Source: Microbacteriaceae bacterium (GTDB lineage Bacteria > Actinomycetota > Actinomycetes > Actinomycetales > Microbacteriaceae). Taken from it: a stretch of 64,000 nt of DNA. A program made the translations under genes and the position numbers. Location: the NCBI GenBank assembly GCA_024639845.1, contig JAHEGG010000006.1, positions 62,001 to 126,000 on the forward strand, written 5' to 3'. This document shows, one piece after another, positions 28,560 through 38,113 of this stretch; position 1 is the stretch's first letter; the number at the start of each line of letters is the position of its first letter. The notes under the pieces are model-generated. The model did no database searches. It saw only the letters and a list, made by a program, of their open reading frames with translations, and was not told where the DNA came from.

Positions 28560-29687
28560 ATGACAGACAAGATGCGGATGACTCGAAGCCTCGCGCTTCT
28601 CGCTGCCTCTGCTCTCATGATCGCGGGCTGCTCGGCGATCGGGCCTGACGCCGAAGTCACCGAGGTTGACTACAAGGCTTGCATCGCGACATCCGCGTCG
28701 AAAATCGAAACCGGCTCCATCGACGACCAAGCCTTGGATGGCGTTCAGCGCGCGGCGGTCAAGCAAGGTGTCGGCTTCAAACTAGTGCTGGCAACCGCCA
28801 AGCCGAACACCGAGAGCTACGTCAACCAGCTCAAGAATCTGATCGCCGCCGATTGCGATTTTGTCGTGGCGGTTTCTCATCGCATGGCTGCGGCTACCTA
28901 TCGCGTGGCGAAAGCCAACCCGAACATTCGTTTTGCGCTGGTCGATGCCGAACTCACCACGAGCAACGGTCAATCGGCCGAACTTGAGAATGTTCGCGAA
29001 CTTAGGTTTGATGCTGCCCAACCAGCATTCATGGCTGGCTACCTGGCTGCGGCATCCTCGAACACCGGTGTGGTGGCGGCGTTTGGCGCGACTAGAGCCC
29101 CGCAAATCACCTCGGTTATTGATGCGTTCAAACAGGGGGTCGAGTTTTTCAACTCACAAGATGGCACCAGCGTGCGCGTCATCGGCTCGTCCGGCGACGA
29201 TCCTCGCGATTGGTCGGTGAGCGGCAACTGGGGCGATTCGACCTCCCAGACCAAACTGGCCTTCCGGCTATTTAACCGCGGTGCCGACTTGATTTTCATC
29301 TACGGCGGGTCGGTCGTGCTCGCTTCTAGACAAGATGCTTTTGTTTTCACCACCGACGAGGGCACCAAGGTGATTCCTCGCTTCATTGGCATCGACACCG
29401 ACTGGTGGGCGCTCGAAGCGAATGCCCAGGTCAAGTCGTTGATTCTGGCATCCGTGGTTAAGCGCGTTGCGCCTAGCGTTGAAACCTCTATCGCGGCTGG
29501 TCTCACCGATACGTTTGTGGGTGGCGCACCGGGTCGAAGCGTTGGCACTCTCGCCGACGGCTCGGTTTCGCTTACCGAGGCGCACTCCTTGGCTTATCCG
29601 GCCGGCGTCGCAACCCGCCTGAGCCAGCTGGCCACCGAAATCGGTGACGGCACAATCGTGATCGACTCGAGCATTAACAACAAGTAG
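28560..29687 (+). CDS. BMP-family (PnrA-like) nucleoside-binding lipoprotein
   Basis: A 375-residue substrate-binding lipoprotein: a short basic start, hydrophobic stretch and lipobox MIAGCS. GSIDDQALDGVQRAA, ADCDFVVAVSHRMAAAT, AAQPAFMAGYLAAASS and GIDTDWW are blocks of the basic-membrane-protein/PnrA family, which binds nucleosides. The downstream cdd, deoA and add support nucleoside uptake. The ATPase and two permeases that normally follow are missing from this window. Confidence 0.9.
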   Translation: MTDKMRMTRSLALLAASALMIAGCSAIGPDAEVTEVDYKACIATSASKIETGSIDDQALDGVQRAAVKQGVGFKLVLATAKPNTESYVNQLKNLIAADCDFVVAVSHRMAAATYRVAKANPNIRFALVDAELTTSNGQSAELENVRELRFDAAQPAFMAGYLAAASSNTGVVAAFGATRAPQITSVIDAFKQGVEFFNSQDGTSVRVIGSSGDDPRDWSVSGNWGDSTSQTKLAFRLFNRGADLIFIYGGSVVLASRQDAFVFTTDEGTKVIPRFIGIDTDWWALEANAQVKSLILASVVKRVAPSVETSIAAGLTDTFVGGAPGRSVGTLADGSVSLTEAHSLAYPAGVATRLSQLATEIGDGTIVIDSSINNK

Positions 29688-29738
29688 TTTGGAACTAGGC
29701 GAAGGTTCGATTCTTCGCATCGACTCAAGGTGGAGTTT

Positions 29739-30128
29739 ATGGAGATTGACTGGGATGCTCTGCGCGAGCACGCGCGTGAAGCGATGCAAAAGGCCTATGC
29801 GCCTTACTCCAAGTTTCCGGTCGGGGCGGCTGCTCTAACGACCTCAGGTCAAATCGTCACCGGCTGCAATGTCGAGAATGCCTCATACGGGCTCGGCCTT
29901 TGCGCCGAATGTTCGTTGGTTAGCGCGCTGACCATGCAGCAGGCGGGCAAACTGGTCGCCTTCACTTGCTGCGATAAAAACGGGAATGTTCTAATGCCGT
30001 GCGGACGCTGTCGACAGCTGTTATTCGAGCACTCTGCGCCGGAACTCGTGCTCGACACCATCTCTGGCTTGAAGACCATCGCCGAAGTGCTGCCAGACGC
30101 CTTCGGTCCGAACGATTTGAACATCTGA
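29739..30128 (+). CDS. cdd: Cytidine deaminase
   Basis: Converts cytidine and deoxycytidine to uridine and deoxyuridine. PYSKFPVGAAAL, GCNVENASYGLGLCAE (zinc Cys and catalytic Glu) and MPCGRCRQ (two zinc Cys) mark the small tetrameric CDA; 129 residues is normal. An in-frame GTG at 29730 is possible, but AAGGTGGAG serves ATG 29739 better. ATG of deoA overlaps its stop. Confidence 0.96.
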   Translation: MEIDWDALREHAREAMQKAYAPYSKFPVGAAALTTSGQIVTGCNVENASYGLGLCAECSLVSALTMQQAGKLVAFTCCDKNGNVLMPCGRCRQLLFEHSAPELVLDTISGLKTIAEVLPDAFGPNDLNI

Positions 30129-31414
30129 TGGCCACCTTTTCTGCGGTAGAACTGATCATCGCCAAGCGCGAGGGCGGCGAACTTTCGACCGATGCCATCA
30201 ACTGGCTGGTCGACAACTACACCAAGGGAGTCGTGGCCGACGAACAGATGTCGGCAATGGCGATGGCGATTCTGCTAAACGGAATGAATCGGCGCGAGAT
30301 TCGCGACCTGACCCTAGCCATGATTGCCTCGGGTGAACGCCTGAACTTTGAAACGCTGCCCTGGCCAACGGCAGACAAACATTCGACCGGCGGGGTCGGC
30401 GACAAGATTACACTGACCCTCGCTCCACTGGTCGCCGCGTTCGGCGTTGCCGTGCCACAGTTGTCTGGTCGCGGTCTCGGTCACACCGGTGGCACGCTCG
30501 ACAAGCTCGAAGCGATTCCGGGCTGGCGCGCCAATCTGTCAAACGCAGAGATGCGAGCCCAACTGGAATCGGTCGGTGCAGTTATTTGCGCGGCCGGCTC
30601 AGGTCTCGCACCGGCCGACAAGAAACTGTATGCACTTCGAGACGTCACCGGAACGGTCGAAGCCATTCCGCTGATCGCGTCGTCGATCATGAGCAAAAAG
30701 ATTGCCGAGGGAACCGCATCCTTGGTGCTCGATGTAAAGGTCGGCTCTGGGGCTTTCATGAAAAACATCGACCGTGCTCGCGAGCTGGCTACTGTGCTCG
30801 TGCAGCTCGGCAACGATGCCGGTGTGAACACCTCGGCGTTGTTGACCGACATGACTACCCCGCTAGGTCTCGAGATTGGCAACGCGCTTGAGGTCAAAGA
30901 AGCCGTCGAGGTTTTGGCCGGTGGAGGGCCTCAAGACGTGATCGACATCACCGTCGACCTCGCTCGAGAAATGCTTCGACTGGCTGGTCAACCAGAGGTC
31001 GACGTGGCCGCGGCGTTGCGCGATGGGCGCGCTATGGACAAGTGGCGTGCGATGATTTCGGCTCAGGGTGGCGACCCGGATGCTCCGCTAGCGGTAGCGA
31101 AGGAGTCGCACCAGGTTTTGGCCGAGGCCGACGGAGTGCTCACCAAACTCGATGCCCTCGCCGTTGGAATTGCCTCTTGGCGATTGGGTGCCGGGCGTGA
31201 ACGAAAAGAAGACGCCGTGCAGTTCGGTGCGGGAATCACTCTTCACGCGCAACAGGGCCAACCGGTTCGCAAAGGCCAGCCTCTGATGACCTTGCTCACC
31301 GATGAACCGGTTCGATTCGAGCGGGCTCTCGATGCACTTAGTGGCGGCATTAGCATTGACCCGAACGCCGTCGAATCCACCAAACAGATCGTGCTCGACC
31401 GGGTCACCGCCTAG
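30128..31414 (+). CDS. deoA: Thymidine/pyrimidine nucleoside phosphorylase
   Basis: Splits thymidine and (deoxy)uridine with phosphate. The frame is open further upstream inside cdd, but ATG 30128, overlapping the cdd stop (TGATG), begins the family's conserved start and gives 428 residues. TADKHSTGGVGDKIT binds phosphate; GRGLGHTGGTLDKLEAIPG and MSKKIAEG are the other signature blocks. It follows Cdd in the pathway from cytidine to uracil. Confidence 0.95.
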   Translation: MATFSAVELIIAKREGGELSTDAINWLVDNYTKGVVADEQMSAMAMAILLNGMNRREIRDLTLAMIASGERLNFETLPWPTADKHSTGGVGDKITLTLAPLVAAFGVAVPQLSGRGLGHTGGTLDKLEAIPGWRANLSNAEMRAQLESVGAVICAAGSGLAPADKKLYALRDVTGTVEAIPLIASSIMSKKIAEGTASLVLDVKVGSGAFMKNIDRARELATVLVQLGNDAGVNTSALLTDMTTPLGLEIGNALEVKEAVEVLAGGGPQDVIDITVDLAREMLRLAGQPEVDVAAALRDGRAMDKWRAMISAQGGDPDAPLAVAKESHQVLAEADGVLTKLDALAVGIASWRLGAGRERKEDAVQFGAGITLHAQQGQPVRKGQPLMTLLTDEPVRFERALDALSGGISIDPNAVESTKQIVLDRVTA

Positions 31415-31480
31415 TCGCAAACCGCACCACCCAAGCACCAGAGCGGCAACACAAGAGCCACCACCGAAACGAAAGTAACC

Positions 31481-32572
31481 ATGACCATCGACTTCGCCAA
31501 ACTGCCAAAGGTTTCGCTGCACGACCACCTCGACGGCGGTCTTCGCCCACAAACCATCATCGAGTTGTCTTCCGAAATCGGGCACGCACTGCCCGCCGAT
31601 AACGCCGCCGATCTTGGCAAGTGGTTCCAGGCCGCGGCTGATTCGGGGTCGTTGGTTCGCTACCTCGAAACCTTCGAGCACACCATCGCCGTGATGCAAA
31701 CCAAAGATGGGCTTGCCCGTGTTGCCCGCGAGTTCGTGCTCGACTTGCACGCCGACGGCGTTATTCACGGGGAGCTTCGCTGGGCGCCTGAACAACACCT
31801 GCGCGCTGGACTCACCCTCGATGAAACCGTCGAAGCCGTGCAAGCCGGAATTGACGAGGCCATCGAAATGGTTGCCGACCTAGGTGGCGACATTTCGATC
31901 GGTCAGTTGGTCACCGCAATGCGACACAACGACCGCGGTCTCGAAATCGCCGAGCTTGCCGTTCGCCACCGTTTCAACGGGGTGGTCGGCTTCGACATCG
32001 CAGGTCCCGAGAAGGGATTCCTGCCTCAGCGCCACAAAGTGGCCTTCGACTATCTGGCCGAGCAGATGTTCCCAATCACGGTGCACGCTGGTGAGGCCGA
32101 CGGCATTGAAAGCATCAAGGATGCGCTGATCAACGGTCGCGCACTGCGTCTTGGTCACGGCGTCAGGATCATGGAAGACGTAATTATCAAGCGCAAGGAT
32201 GGGGAACTCGAGTTTGTCGAACTCGGCCCGATTGCAGACTGGGTGCACGACCGGCAGATTCCGCTCGAACTTTCGCCTTCATCGAACCTTCAGACGGGAG
32301 CGATCGAGGCGTGGGGATCCGAGATGGCCGATCATCCGTTTGATGTGCTCTATGACCTCGGCTTCAACGTCACCGTGAACACCGACAACCGCCTGATGAG
32401 CGCAACCACGATCACTCGCGAACTCAAACTCCTCACCGAAGCATTCGGCTATGACCTAGATGACCTCGAGCAGTTTCAAATTAACGCCGCTCGGGCAAGC
32501 TTCGTTGCCATCGAAGACCGCGAAGAACTCGTGGCTCGGATCGAAGCCGGATTCGCGACAGCCCGAGGCTAA
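31481..32572 (+). CDS. add: Adenosine deaminase
   Basis: Deaminates adenosine and deoxyadenosine. LHDHLDGGLRP holds the first zinc histidines, VHAGEADG the third His and catalytic Glu, LGHGV a His, and NTDNRLMS the final Asp. The 363 residues match. A C/A-rich 66-base spacer precedes it with GAAAG near the ATG. Product inosine is a substrate for the PNP encoded 4 kb downstream. Confidence 0.95.
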   Translation: MTIDFAKLPKVSLHDHLDGGLRPQTIIELSSEIGHALPADNAADLGKWFQAAADSGSLVRYLETFEHTIAVMQTKDGLARVAREFVLDLHADGVIHGELRWAPEQHLRAGLTLDETVEAVQAGIDEAIEMVADLGGDISIGQLVTAMRHNDRGLEIAELAVRHRFNGVVGFDIAGPEKGFLPQRHKVAFDYLAEQMFPITVHAGEADGIESIKDALINGRALRLGHGVRIMEDVIIKRKDGELEFVELGPIADWVHDRQIPLELSPSSNLQTGAIEAWGSEMADHPFDVLYDLGFNVTVNTDNRLMSATTITRELKLLTEAFGYDLDDLEQFQINAARASFVAIEDREELVARIEAGFATARG

Positions 32573-32577
32573 CCAAA

Positions 32578-33024
32578 ATGACGGAATCGCTGCTTTCCGA
32601 AGCCTTCGCCGAAGGTTCGATTGCGATTGCGAGCCTTCCTTCGGCGGAGAGCTCCCTGCGAGTCGCCGGTGGGCTGCTCGAAATCTCGGGTCGCACCGAT
32701 GCTCCATATACGGATGCAGTGGTCGCCGCGCTGCACGAGTTTGGCCCCTATTTCGTGGTTGCCCCCGGCATAGCGATTGCGCATGCGCGACCATCCGAGT
32801 CGGTTTTTTCGGTCGGGTTGTCACTGCTGGTTTTGCGTGAGCCAATCGCTTTCGGAAACGAGGCTAACGACCCGGTGCGTCTGGTCTTCGGGCTGTGTGC
32901 AACCGATCATGACGGGCACCTCGGGCTTATGGCAGAGCTTTCTAACCTGCTCATGGATGCCGATCGTGTGAACAGTTTGTTAAATGCAGGCACAGTGGAA
33001 GATATTCGGGCAATCCTGGCTTAG
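32578..33024 (+). CDS. PTS EIIA component (ascorbate/mannitol type)
   Basis: A 148-residue single-domain EIIA of the SgaA/UlaC-mannitol fold. IAIAHARPSESV carries the phosphorylated histidine; ADAPYTDAVV and GLCATDHDGHLGLMAELS are family blocks. It starts 6 bases after add and precedes an EIIB gene, so it shares the nucleoside transcript. Without an EIIC nearby it may serve regulation or a permease encoded elsewhere. Confidence 0.88.
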   Translation: MTESLLSEAFAEGSIAIASLPSAESSLRVAGGLLEISGRTDAPYTDAVVAALHEFGPYFVVAPGIAIAHARPSESVFSVGLSLLVLREPIAFGNEANDPVRLVFGLCATDHDGHLGLMAELSNLLMDADRVNSLLNAGTVEDIRAILA

Positions 33025-33044
33025 CCACCTGCGAGGATGAATTT

Positions 33045-33317
33045 ATGAAAATCGTTGCGGTATGTGGCATGGGCATTGGCACCAGTGTTCTGTTGAAAAT
33101 GAACATCGAAAAGGTGCTCGTGCAGCTTGGGCTTGAGGCAACCGTTGAAGCGGTTGACATGACCACCGCCCGTTCGGCAGGTTTTGAGGCAAACATCGTG
33201 ATGACCACGCCAGACCTGGTCGACAAGCTGCAGGGTCTTCCTGCCGAGATTATCGAAGTTGAGCATTTCTTTGATCTCGAAGAACTGCAAACCAAGCTCA
33301 CCAAGTCGCTGCTCTAG
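33045..33317 (+). CDS. PTS EIIB component (ascorbate type)
   Basis: A 90-residue EIIB of the UlaB/SgaB group with the phospho-cysteine in VAVCGMGIGTSVLLK near the N-terminus. It follows EIIA by 20 bases. An EIIC membrane component, normally adjacent, is absent: the next gene is a FMN split-barrel protein. Confidence 0.9.
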   Translation: MKIVAVCGMGIGTSVLLKMNIEKVLVQLGLEATVEAVDMTTARSAGFEANIVMTTPDLVDKLQGLPAEIIEVEHFFDLEELQTKLTKSLL

Positions 33318-33413
33318 CGGTCGCGAGGTTTGCGCCGCCAGGAGTAATTCCCCCGCAAATTTTGCCCTTGTATTTCGCCAATCCAACCGAACTCGCTCGG
33401 CAATAATGGGCTC

Positions 33414-34079
33414 ATGACTTTGCCTAAACCGGGTTCGAGCGAACGCACTCAACTCAACCGCATGCGTGAGCGGGCCGTGGATGATCGAACCGCGCTCTAT
33501 GAAGTGCTCGACTCGAACATCCTGTGCCACATCGCATTGTCGATCGATAGCGAACCGGTGATTTTGCCCTACGGCTACACCCGAGATGGCGACCGGCTTC
33601 TGATTCACGGGTCGTCGGGCGCACGTTTCATGCGGTTGATGGCCGAAGGTGCGCCGGTGTGCATTTCGGTGACCGAACTGACCGCGATTGTTGTTGCACG
33701 CAGCACGTTCAACTCGAGCATGAATTATCTGTCGGCTGTGATTTTCGGGCGGGCGGTTGAAATCGCCGGAGAAGCAAAGGCGCGAGCCCTAGAAATCGTT
33801 TCCGACGGCTTTCTTCCGGGACGCTCGAGCGAGGTTCGTGCGTCAACCAAAAAGGAGCTCGCCGCCACGATTGTGTTGTCTGTGCCACTGGATGAGGCTT
33901 CGCTCAAGATTCGCGAGCACGGAGTCGAAGACGAGCCAGAAGACATCGGCACTGGAGTCTGGGCTGGACTGATTCCGCTGACGCGAGTGGCTCAAGATCC
34001 TATTGCCGACGATGATGAGTCTCGGCAGCTGCCCGTTCCAGAGAGCGTGCGAGCGTTTATCGCAAAGCCCAAGGCCTAG
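33414..34079 (+). CDS. Pyridoxamine-phosphate-oxidase-like flavin split-barrel protein
   Basis: A 221-residue member of the FMN-binding split-barrel superfamily, closest to NimA/MSMEG-type putative flavoproteins. LCHIALSIDSEPVILPYGY and LLIHGSSGARFMRL are the flavin-binding blocks. Such proteins reduce nitroimidazoles or F420-linked substrates in some species, but the substrate here is unknown. It ends one base before the convergent phosphosugar mutase gene. Confidence 0.8.
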   Translation: MTLPKPGSSERTQLNRMRERAVDDRTALYEVLDSNILCHIALSIDSEPVILPYGYTRDGDRLLIHGSSGARFMRLMAEGAPVCISVTELTAIVVARSTFNSSMNYLSAVIFGRAVEIAGEAKARALEIVSDGFLPGRSSEVRASTKKELAATIVLSVPLDEASLKIREHGVEDEPEDIGTGVWAGLIPLTRVAQDPIADDDESRQLPVPESVRAFIAKPKA

Positions 34080-34080
34080 C

Positions 34081-35715
34081 TCAAACCAGAAGCGCACGCA
34101 TCGCGGCGTCAAGGTTTCGCAGTGCGGCTTGTGCAACATCCTGGCTGTCGGCTTCGGCCTGCAGGTAGCACTTGAGTTTTGGTTCGGTGCCGCTGGGGCG
34201 AACGATTACTCGTCGCCGATCGGCAAGGTTGAACAGCAAACCGTCGGTCGGTGGTAGTTCGTCGCTTCCCAGAGCCAGGTCGGTTAGGGTCGCGGCGACC
34301 CCGTCAATCGAGGTCGGTGGTGCGCTTCTGAGAGATGTCATCATGCGATCGATCTCGCTGAGGTCATCAACTCTGATCGAAATTTGTCCGGTCGCGAAGA
34401 AGCCGTGTTTGCGCTGCAGCTGAGTGAGATGCTCGGCAAGGTTCGAGCCCCGTGTCGCCAACTCGTTTGCGATGCCCGCCACAACGACTGCCGCTGAGAT
34501 GCCGTCTTTGTCGGGCGTGTGCTCCGGGTCAAGGCAATAACCGAGTGCTTCTTCATAGCCAAAAATCAGCTCGGGGACCTTTGAAATCCACTTGAAACCA
34601 GTAAGGGTTGCCTTGAAATCCAGCTCGTATTTCGCCGCTACCTTAGCCAACGCCGAACTCGAAACTATCGAGCAGGCGAGCGACCCGGTGCGGCTATCCT
34701 TGACCGCTCTGGCCGCAGCCCAGTCGCCCAAAATCAACCCGACTTCGTCACCGGTCAAACGCCTAAAGCCGGCTACTGCGGTTGCGTCGGGGATGCCCAC
34801 GGCAAGTCGATCGGCATCCGGGTCGTTTGCCAGAACCAGGTCTGCGTCAACCTCGCGGGCCAGCGCGAACGACAGGTCCATCGCGCCGGCTTCCTCCGGG
34901 TTCGGAAACACCACGGTAGGAAAGGTCGGGTCTGGCTCGGCTTGTTCGGCAACAATATCGGGTCGCGGCATCCCGGCCGCTTCGAACAAAGCAATCGCGG
35001 TCGGCAAACCAACGCCGTGCATCGGGGTATAGACGATCTTGCAGCCGGACTTGCTGGCAGGATACGGCGCAACCAGTCGCGCAGCTGTCATGACATAGTC
35101 CTGCCAGATCTCGTCGGGTACGCGCTCGAAACTCTGACTGCGGGCAAACTCCGCGATTGACTTTGCTGCGGCAGCCTTGATGTGCGCTGCAATTTGGGCA
35201 TCCTGCGGTGGAACAATCTGCGAGCCGCCGTTGCTGCCGCCCAGATAAACCTTGTAGCCGTTGTCGTTCGCTGGATTGTGTGACGCGGTCACCATGACGC
35301 CGGCGCTAGCTTCAAGTCGCTTGCCAGCAAAAGCGAGCACGGGGGTGGGGCACGCCGAGTCGAACAGCCAGACTCGAACGCCAAGCTCGGCCATCAACTC
35401 TGCGCTGTCTCGAGCGAATATCGCGCTGTTTTTGCGAGCATCAAACCCGATCACTATCGAGGGCTTATCCTCACGTTCGATCAAAAAACGAGCGAGACCC
35501 ACGGCGGCTTGTGCCACCAGAACCCGGTTCATGCGGTTCGAGCCAGCGCCTAACTCGCCACGAAGACCCGCGGTGCCAAACTCGAGCCGAGACCCAAAGC
35601 GCTTGGTCAGTTCATCCTCGTTGCCTGCGGCAAGCAGGGCCTCGAGCTCGGCGCGAGTTTCGGGGTCCGGGTCTTGGGCTAGCCAAGCCTTGGCTGTTTC
35701 AATCAGTGAGTTCAC
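34081..35715 (-). CDS. Phosphosugar mutase, probable phosphopentomutase
   Basis: A 544-residue alpha-D-phosphohexomutase family enzyme, PGM2-like. The phospho-serine is in MVTASHNPANDNGYKVY, the metal loop is NDPDADRLAV, the sugar loop FGYEEALGYC and the phosphate-binding loop VRPSGTEPKLK. The length and the following purine nucleoside phosphorylase gene (9 bases upstream) favour conversion of ribose or deoxyribose 1-phosphate to the 5-phosphate, but phosphoglucomutase/phosphomannomutase activity is possible, given manC 6 kb away. Confidence 0.85.
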   Translation of the reverse strand: MNSLIETAKAWLAQDPDPETRAELEALLAAGNEDELTKRFGSRLEFGTAGLRGELGAGSNRMNRVLVAQAAVGLARFLIEREDKPSIVIGFDARKNSAIFARDSAELMAELGVRVWLFDSACPTPVLAFAGKRLEASAGVMVTASHNPANDNGYKVYLGGSNGGSQIVPPQDAQIAAHIKAAAAKSIAEFARSQSFERVPDEIWQDYVMTAARLVAPYPASKSGCKIVYTPMHGVGLPTAIALFEAAGMPRPDIVAEQAEPDPTFPTVVFPNPEEAGAMDLSFALAREVDADLVLANDPDADRLAVGIPDATAVAGFRRLTGDEVGLILGDWAAARAVKDSRTGSLACSIVSSSALAKVAAKYELDFKATLTGFKWISKVPELIFGYEEALGYCLDPEHTPDKDGISAAVVVAGIANELATRGSNLAEHLTQLQRKHGFFATGQISIRVDDLSEIDRMMTSLRSAPPTSIDGVAATLTDLALGSDELPPTDGLLFNLADRRRVIVRPSGTEPKLKCYLQAEADSQDVAQAALRNLDAAMRALLV

Positions 35716-35724
35716 GGGCGAACG

Positions 35725-36546
35725 CTAAAGTTTGGCAACAATCTGGGCGAGCAACGCGCTGATTCTCGACTCGGCGGCGCGACCGGCCTCGAGAACCTCA
35801 GCGTGGCTGAGCGGGTGATCTTGGATGCCCGCGGCAAGGTTGGTCATCAACGAGAAGCCGAGCACCTCCATGCCCGCTTCGCGAGCGGCAATGGCCTCGA
35901 GGGCGGTGGACATGCCGACCAGGTGCCCACCCATGTGCTTCACCATCTGCACCTCGGCCGGGGTCTCGTAGTGTGGCCCGCGAAACTGTGCATAGACGCC
36001 TTCGTCTAGCTGCGCATCCACGGTTCTGGCAAGATCGCGAAGACGTTGCGAATAGAGGTCGGTGAGGTCGACGAAGTTTGCGCCTTCGACCGGGCTGGTT
36101 GCGGTGAGGTTGATGTGGTCGCTAATCAAGACCGGAGTTCCAGGCTGCCAGCTTGGCTTCAGACCACCGGCCCCGTTGGTCAAAATCATGGTCTTGGCAC
36201 CGGTCGCGGCGGCGGTGCGAACACCGTGAACAACGCGACGAACTCCGTGACCTTCATAAAAGTGGGTGCGAGCTCCCAAGACGAGCGCGTGCTTGCCGTT
36301 GGAAAGGGCAATCGAACGGATGGTTGCGACGTGTCCCTCGACAACCGGAGCAGAGAAACCGGGGATCTCGGTGGCGTCAATCGCAGAAACCGTTTCGCCA
36401 ATCAGGTCGGCGGCTTTGGCCCATCCCGAACCGAGGGTTAGCGCGATATCGTGCTGTGCCACACCGGATTTTTCTGCAATCAGAGCGGCTGCTTGCTGGG
36501 CTATTTCAAACGGTTTGGAGTTCGAATCATCGAGTGGATTGCTCAT
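35725..36546 (-). CDS. Purine nucleoside phosphorylase
   Basis: A 273-residue trimeric-type PNP cleaving inosine and guanosine. LTLGSGWAKAA, ARTHFYEGHG (phosphate-binding), TNGAGGLKPSWQPG and GMSTALEAIAAREAGMEVLGFSL are its signatures. It is paired with the mutase gene (9-base gap), and works after adenosine deaminase in this locus. The divergent gene is lpdA. Confidence 0.95.
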   Translation of the reverse strand: MSNPLDDSNSKPFEIAQQAAALIAEKSGVAQHDIALTLGSGWAKAADLIGETVSAIDATEIPGFSAPVVEGHVATIRSIALSNGKHALVLGARTHFYEGHGVRRVVHGVRTAAATGAKTMILTNGAGGLKPSWQPGTPVLISDHINLTATSPVEGANFVDLTDLYSQRLRDLARTVDAQLDEGVYAQFRGPHYETPAEVQMVKHMGGHLVGMSTALEAIAAREAGMEVLGFSLMTNLAAGIQDHPLSHAEVLEAGRAAESRISALLAQIVAKL

Positions 36547-36660
36547 GCTCTGAGTCTATTGCGAAGGGCAAACAGACCCGCAAAATCAGGCAATCAAACC
36601 AACCCAAAACCTTTTCCTTTTGCTCACCTAACTGCGGTGAACAGGCGACAGAATAGAGAG

Positions 36661-38073
36661 GTGACCGAAACTAAGAAGAAGCATCACATCGTAATCATCG
36701 GTGGCGGACCAGGCGGATATGAGGCGGCTCTAGCCGGCATACAGTTGGGCGCTCAGGTGACGCTGATTGAACGAAACGGGGTTGGCGGTAGTGCTGTGCT
36801 CACCGACGTCGTTCCGTCCAAGGGGCTAATAGCCACAGCCGACGCGGCAGATGCGGTTCGTCACGCAACCGAACTTGGCATCCGTTTCAAATCCGAGGGC
36901 AAGTCGGTTCAGCCTCAGGTGGACATCGACCTAGGTGCCATAAATCAGCGCTTGTTGCAGATTGCTAAGGAGCAGTCGTCCGACATGCAGGCAGAGTTGA
37001 CGTCGAACGGCGTCAACTTCATTCACGGAAGTGGTCGACTCGACGGAAATCACCATGTGATAGCCACCCACCAGGATGGCCGAGAAGAGCGAATCGAAGC
37101 TAAGACAATCATCGTGGCCGTTGGCGCGCATCCGCGGACTTTAGAAACCATGCTTCCTGACGGCCAACGCATTCTGACTTGGTTGGATCTCTATAACCTA
37201 ACCGCCGTTCCAGACCACATGATCGTGGTTGGTTCCGGTGTGACTGGCGCTGAGTTCGCCTCGGCATTCGCGGGGCTAGGTTCTCAGGTCACCCTGATTT
37301 CGAGTCGCGACACGGTGCTTCCGAGCGAAGACAAGGATGCCGCCGAGCTCATCGAACGCGTCTTCAGGCGAAAGGGCATGCAAGTGCTCAACAAGGCTCG
37401 AGCCGAGTCGGTTACCAATACGGGCGCCGGCGTTGAGGTAACCCTCGCTGACGGCAGAACCATAAACGGATCGCACGCGCTAATCGCTGTCGGTGCAATT
37501 CCAAACACTGCGGGGCTCGGACTAGTTGAGGCTGGCGTTGAGTTGACTGAGACTGGTCACATCGCCGTAAACAAGGTTGCCCGCACATCCAGGGCCAATG
37601 TCTATGCGGTGGGTGACTGCACTAACTTTTTGCCTCTCGCTTCGGTCAGCGCCATGCAAGGTCGAACCGCAGTGTTTCACACCCTGGGCGACGTGGCAAG
37701 CCCGACCCAGTTGCGCAATGTTGCGGCTAACGTTTTCACGAATCCCGAAATCGCTTCTGTTGGGTGGCAGCAGTCGGCAATCGAAGATGGCAAGGTGAAC
37801 GGCTCGGTTCACAAGATCATGCTCGAAGCAAACCCCCGCGCCAAGCTTTCCGGTATCGAAGACGGTTTCATCAAGCTTTTTGCTAGCACCGGCGGAACTG
37901 TGATCGGCGGGGTAGTGGTTGGGCCAAAGGCATCCGAGTTGATTTATCCGATCGCGCTCGCCGTTGAAAATCGCCTGACCGTGGATGAAGTTGCCAAAAC
38001 CTTCGCGGTCTACCCCTCGCTCAGTGGCTCGATCACCGAAGCAGCTCGAGCTCTGCACATTCCGAACCTTTAG
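36661..38073 (+). CDS. lpdA: NAD(P)H quinone dehydrogenase, LpdA type
   Basis: A 470-residue FAD protein of the dihydrolipoamide dehydrogenase fold. GGGPGGYEAA binds FAD, GSGVTGAEFASAFAGLGSQ binds NAD(P)H and VYAVGDCTN is the second FAD site. The active-site loop reads GGSAVLTDVVPSKG: both redox cysteines of true lipoamide dehydrogenase (CLNVGC) are absent, as in the mycobacterial LpdA quinone reductase, so it should reduce quinones, not lipoamide. GTG 36661 follows GAGAG; a longer frame upstream is non-conserved. Confidence 0.88.
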   Translation: MTETKKKHHIVIIGGGPGGYEAALAGIQLGAQVTLIERNGVGGSAVLTDVVPSKGLIATADAADAVRHATELGIRFKSEGKSVQPQVDIDLGAINQRLLQIAKEQSSDMQAELTSNGVNFIHGSGRLDGNHHVIATHQDGREERIEAKTIIVAVGAHPRTLETMLPDGQRILTWLDLYNLTAVPDHMIVVGSGVTGAEFASAFAGLGSQVTLISSRDTVLPSEDKDAAELIERVFRRKGMQVLNKARAESVTNTGAGVEVTLADGRTINGSHALIAVGAIPNTAGLGLVEAGVELTETGHIAVNKVARTSRANVYAVGDCTNFLPLASVSAMQGRTAVFHTLGDVASPTQLRNVAANVFTNPEIASVGWQQSAIEDGKVNGSVHKIMLEANPRAKLSGIEDGFIKLFASTGGTVIGGVVVGPKASELIYPIALAVENRLTVDEVAKTFAVYPSLSGSITEAARALHIPNL

Positions 38074-38113
38074 GAAATCGAGTTGTGGCTCGGGATGATG
38101 CCACCGATTCTTG

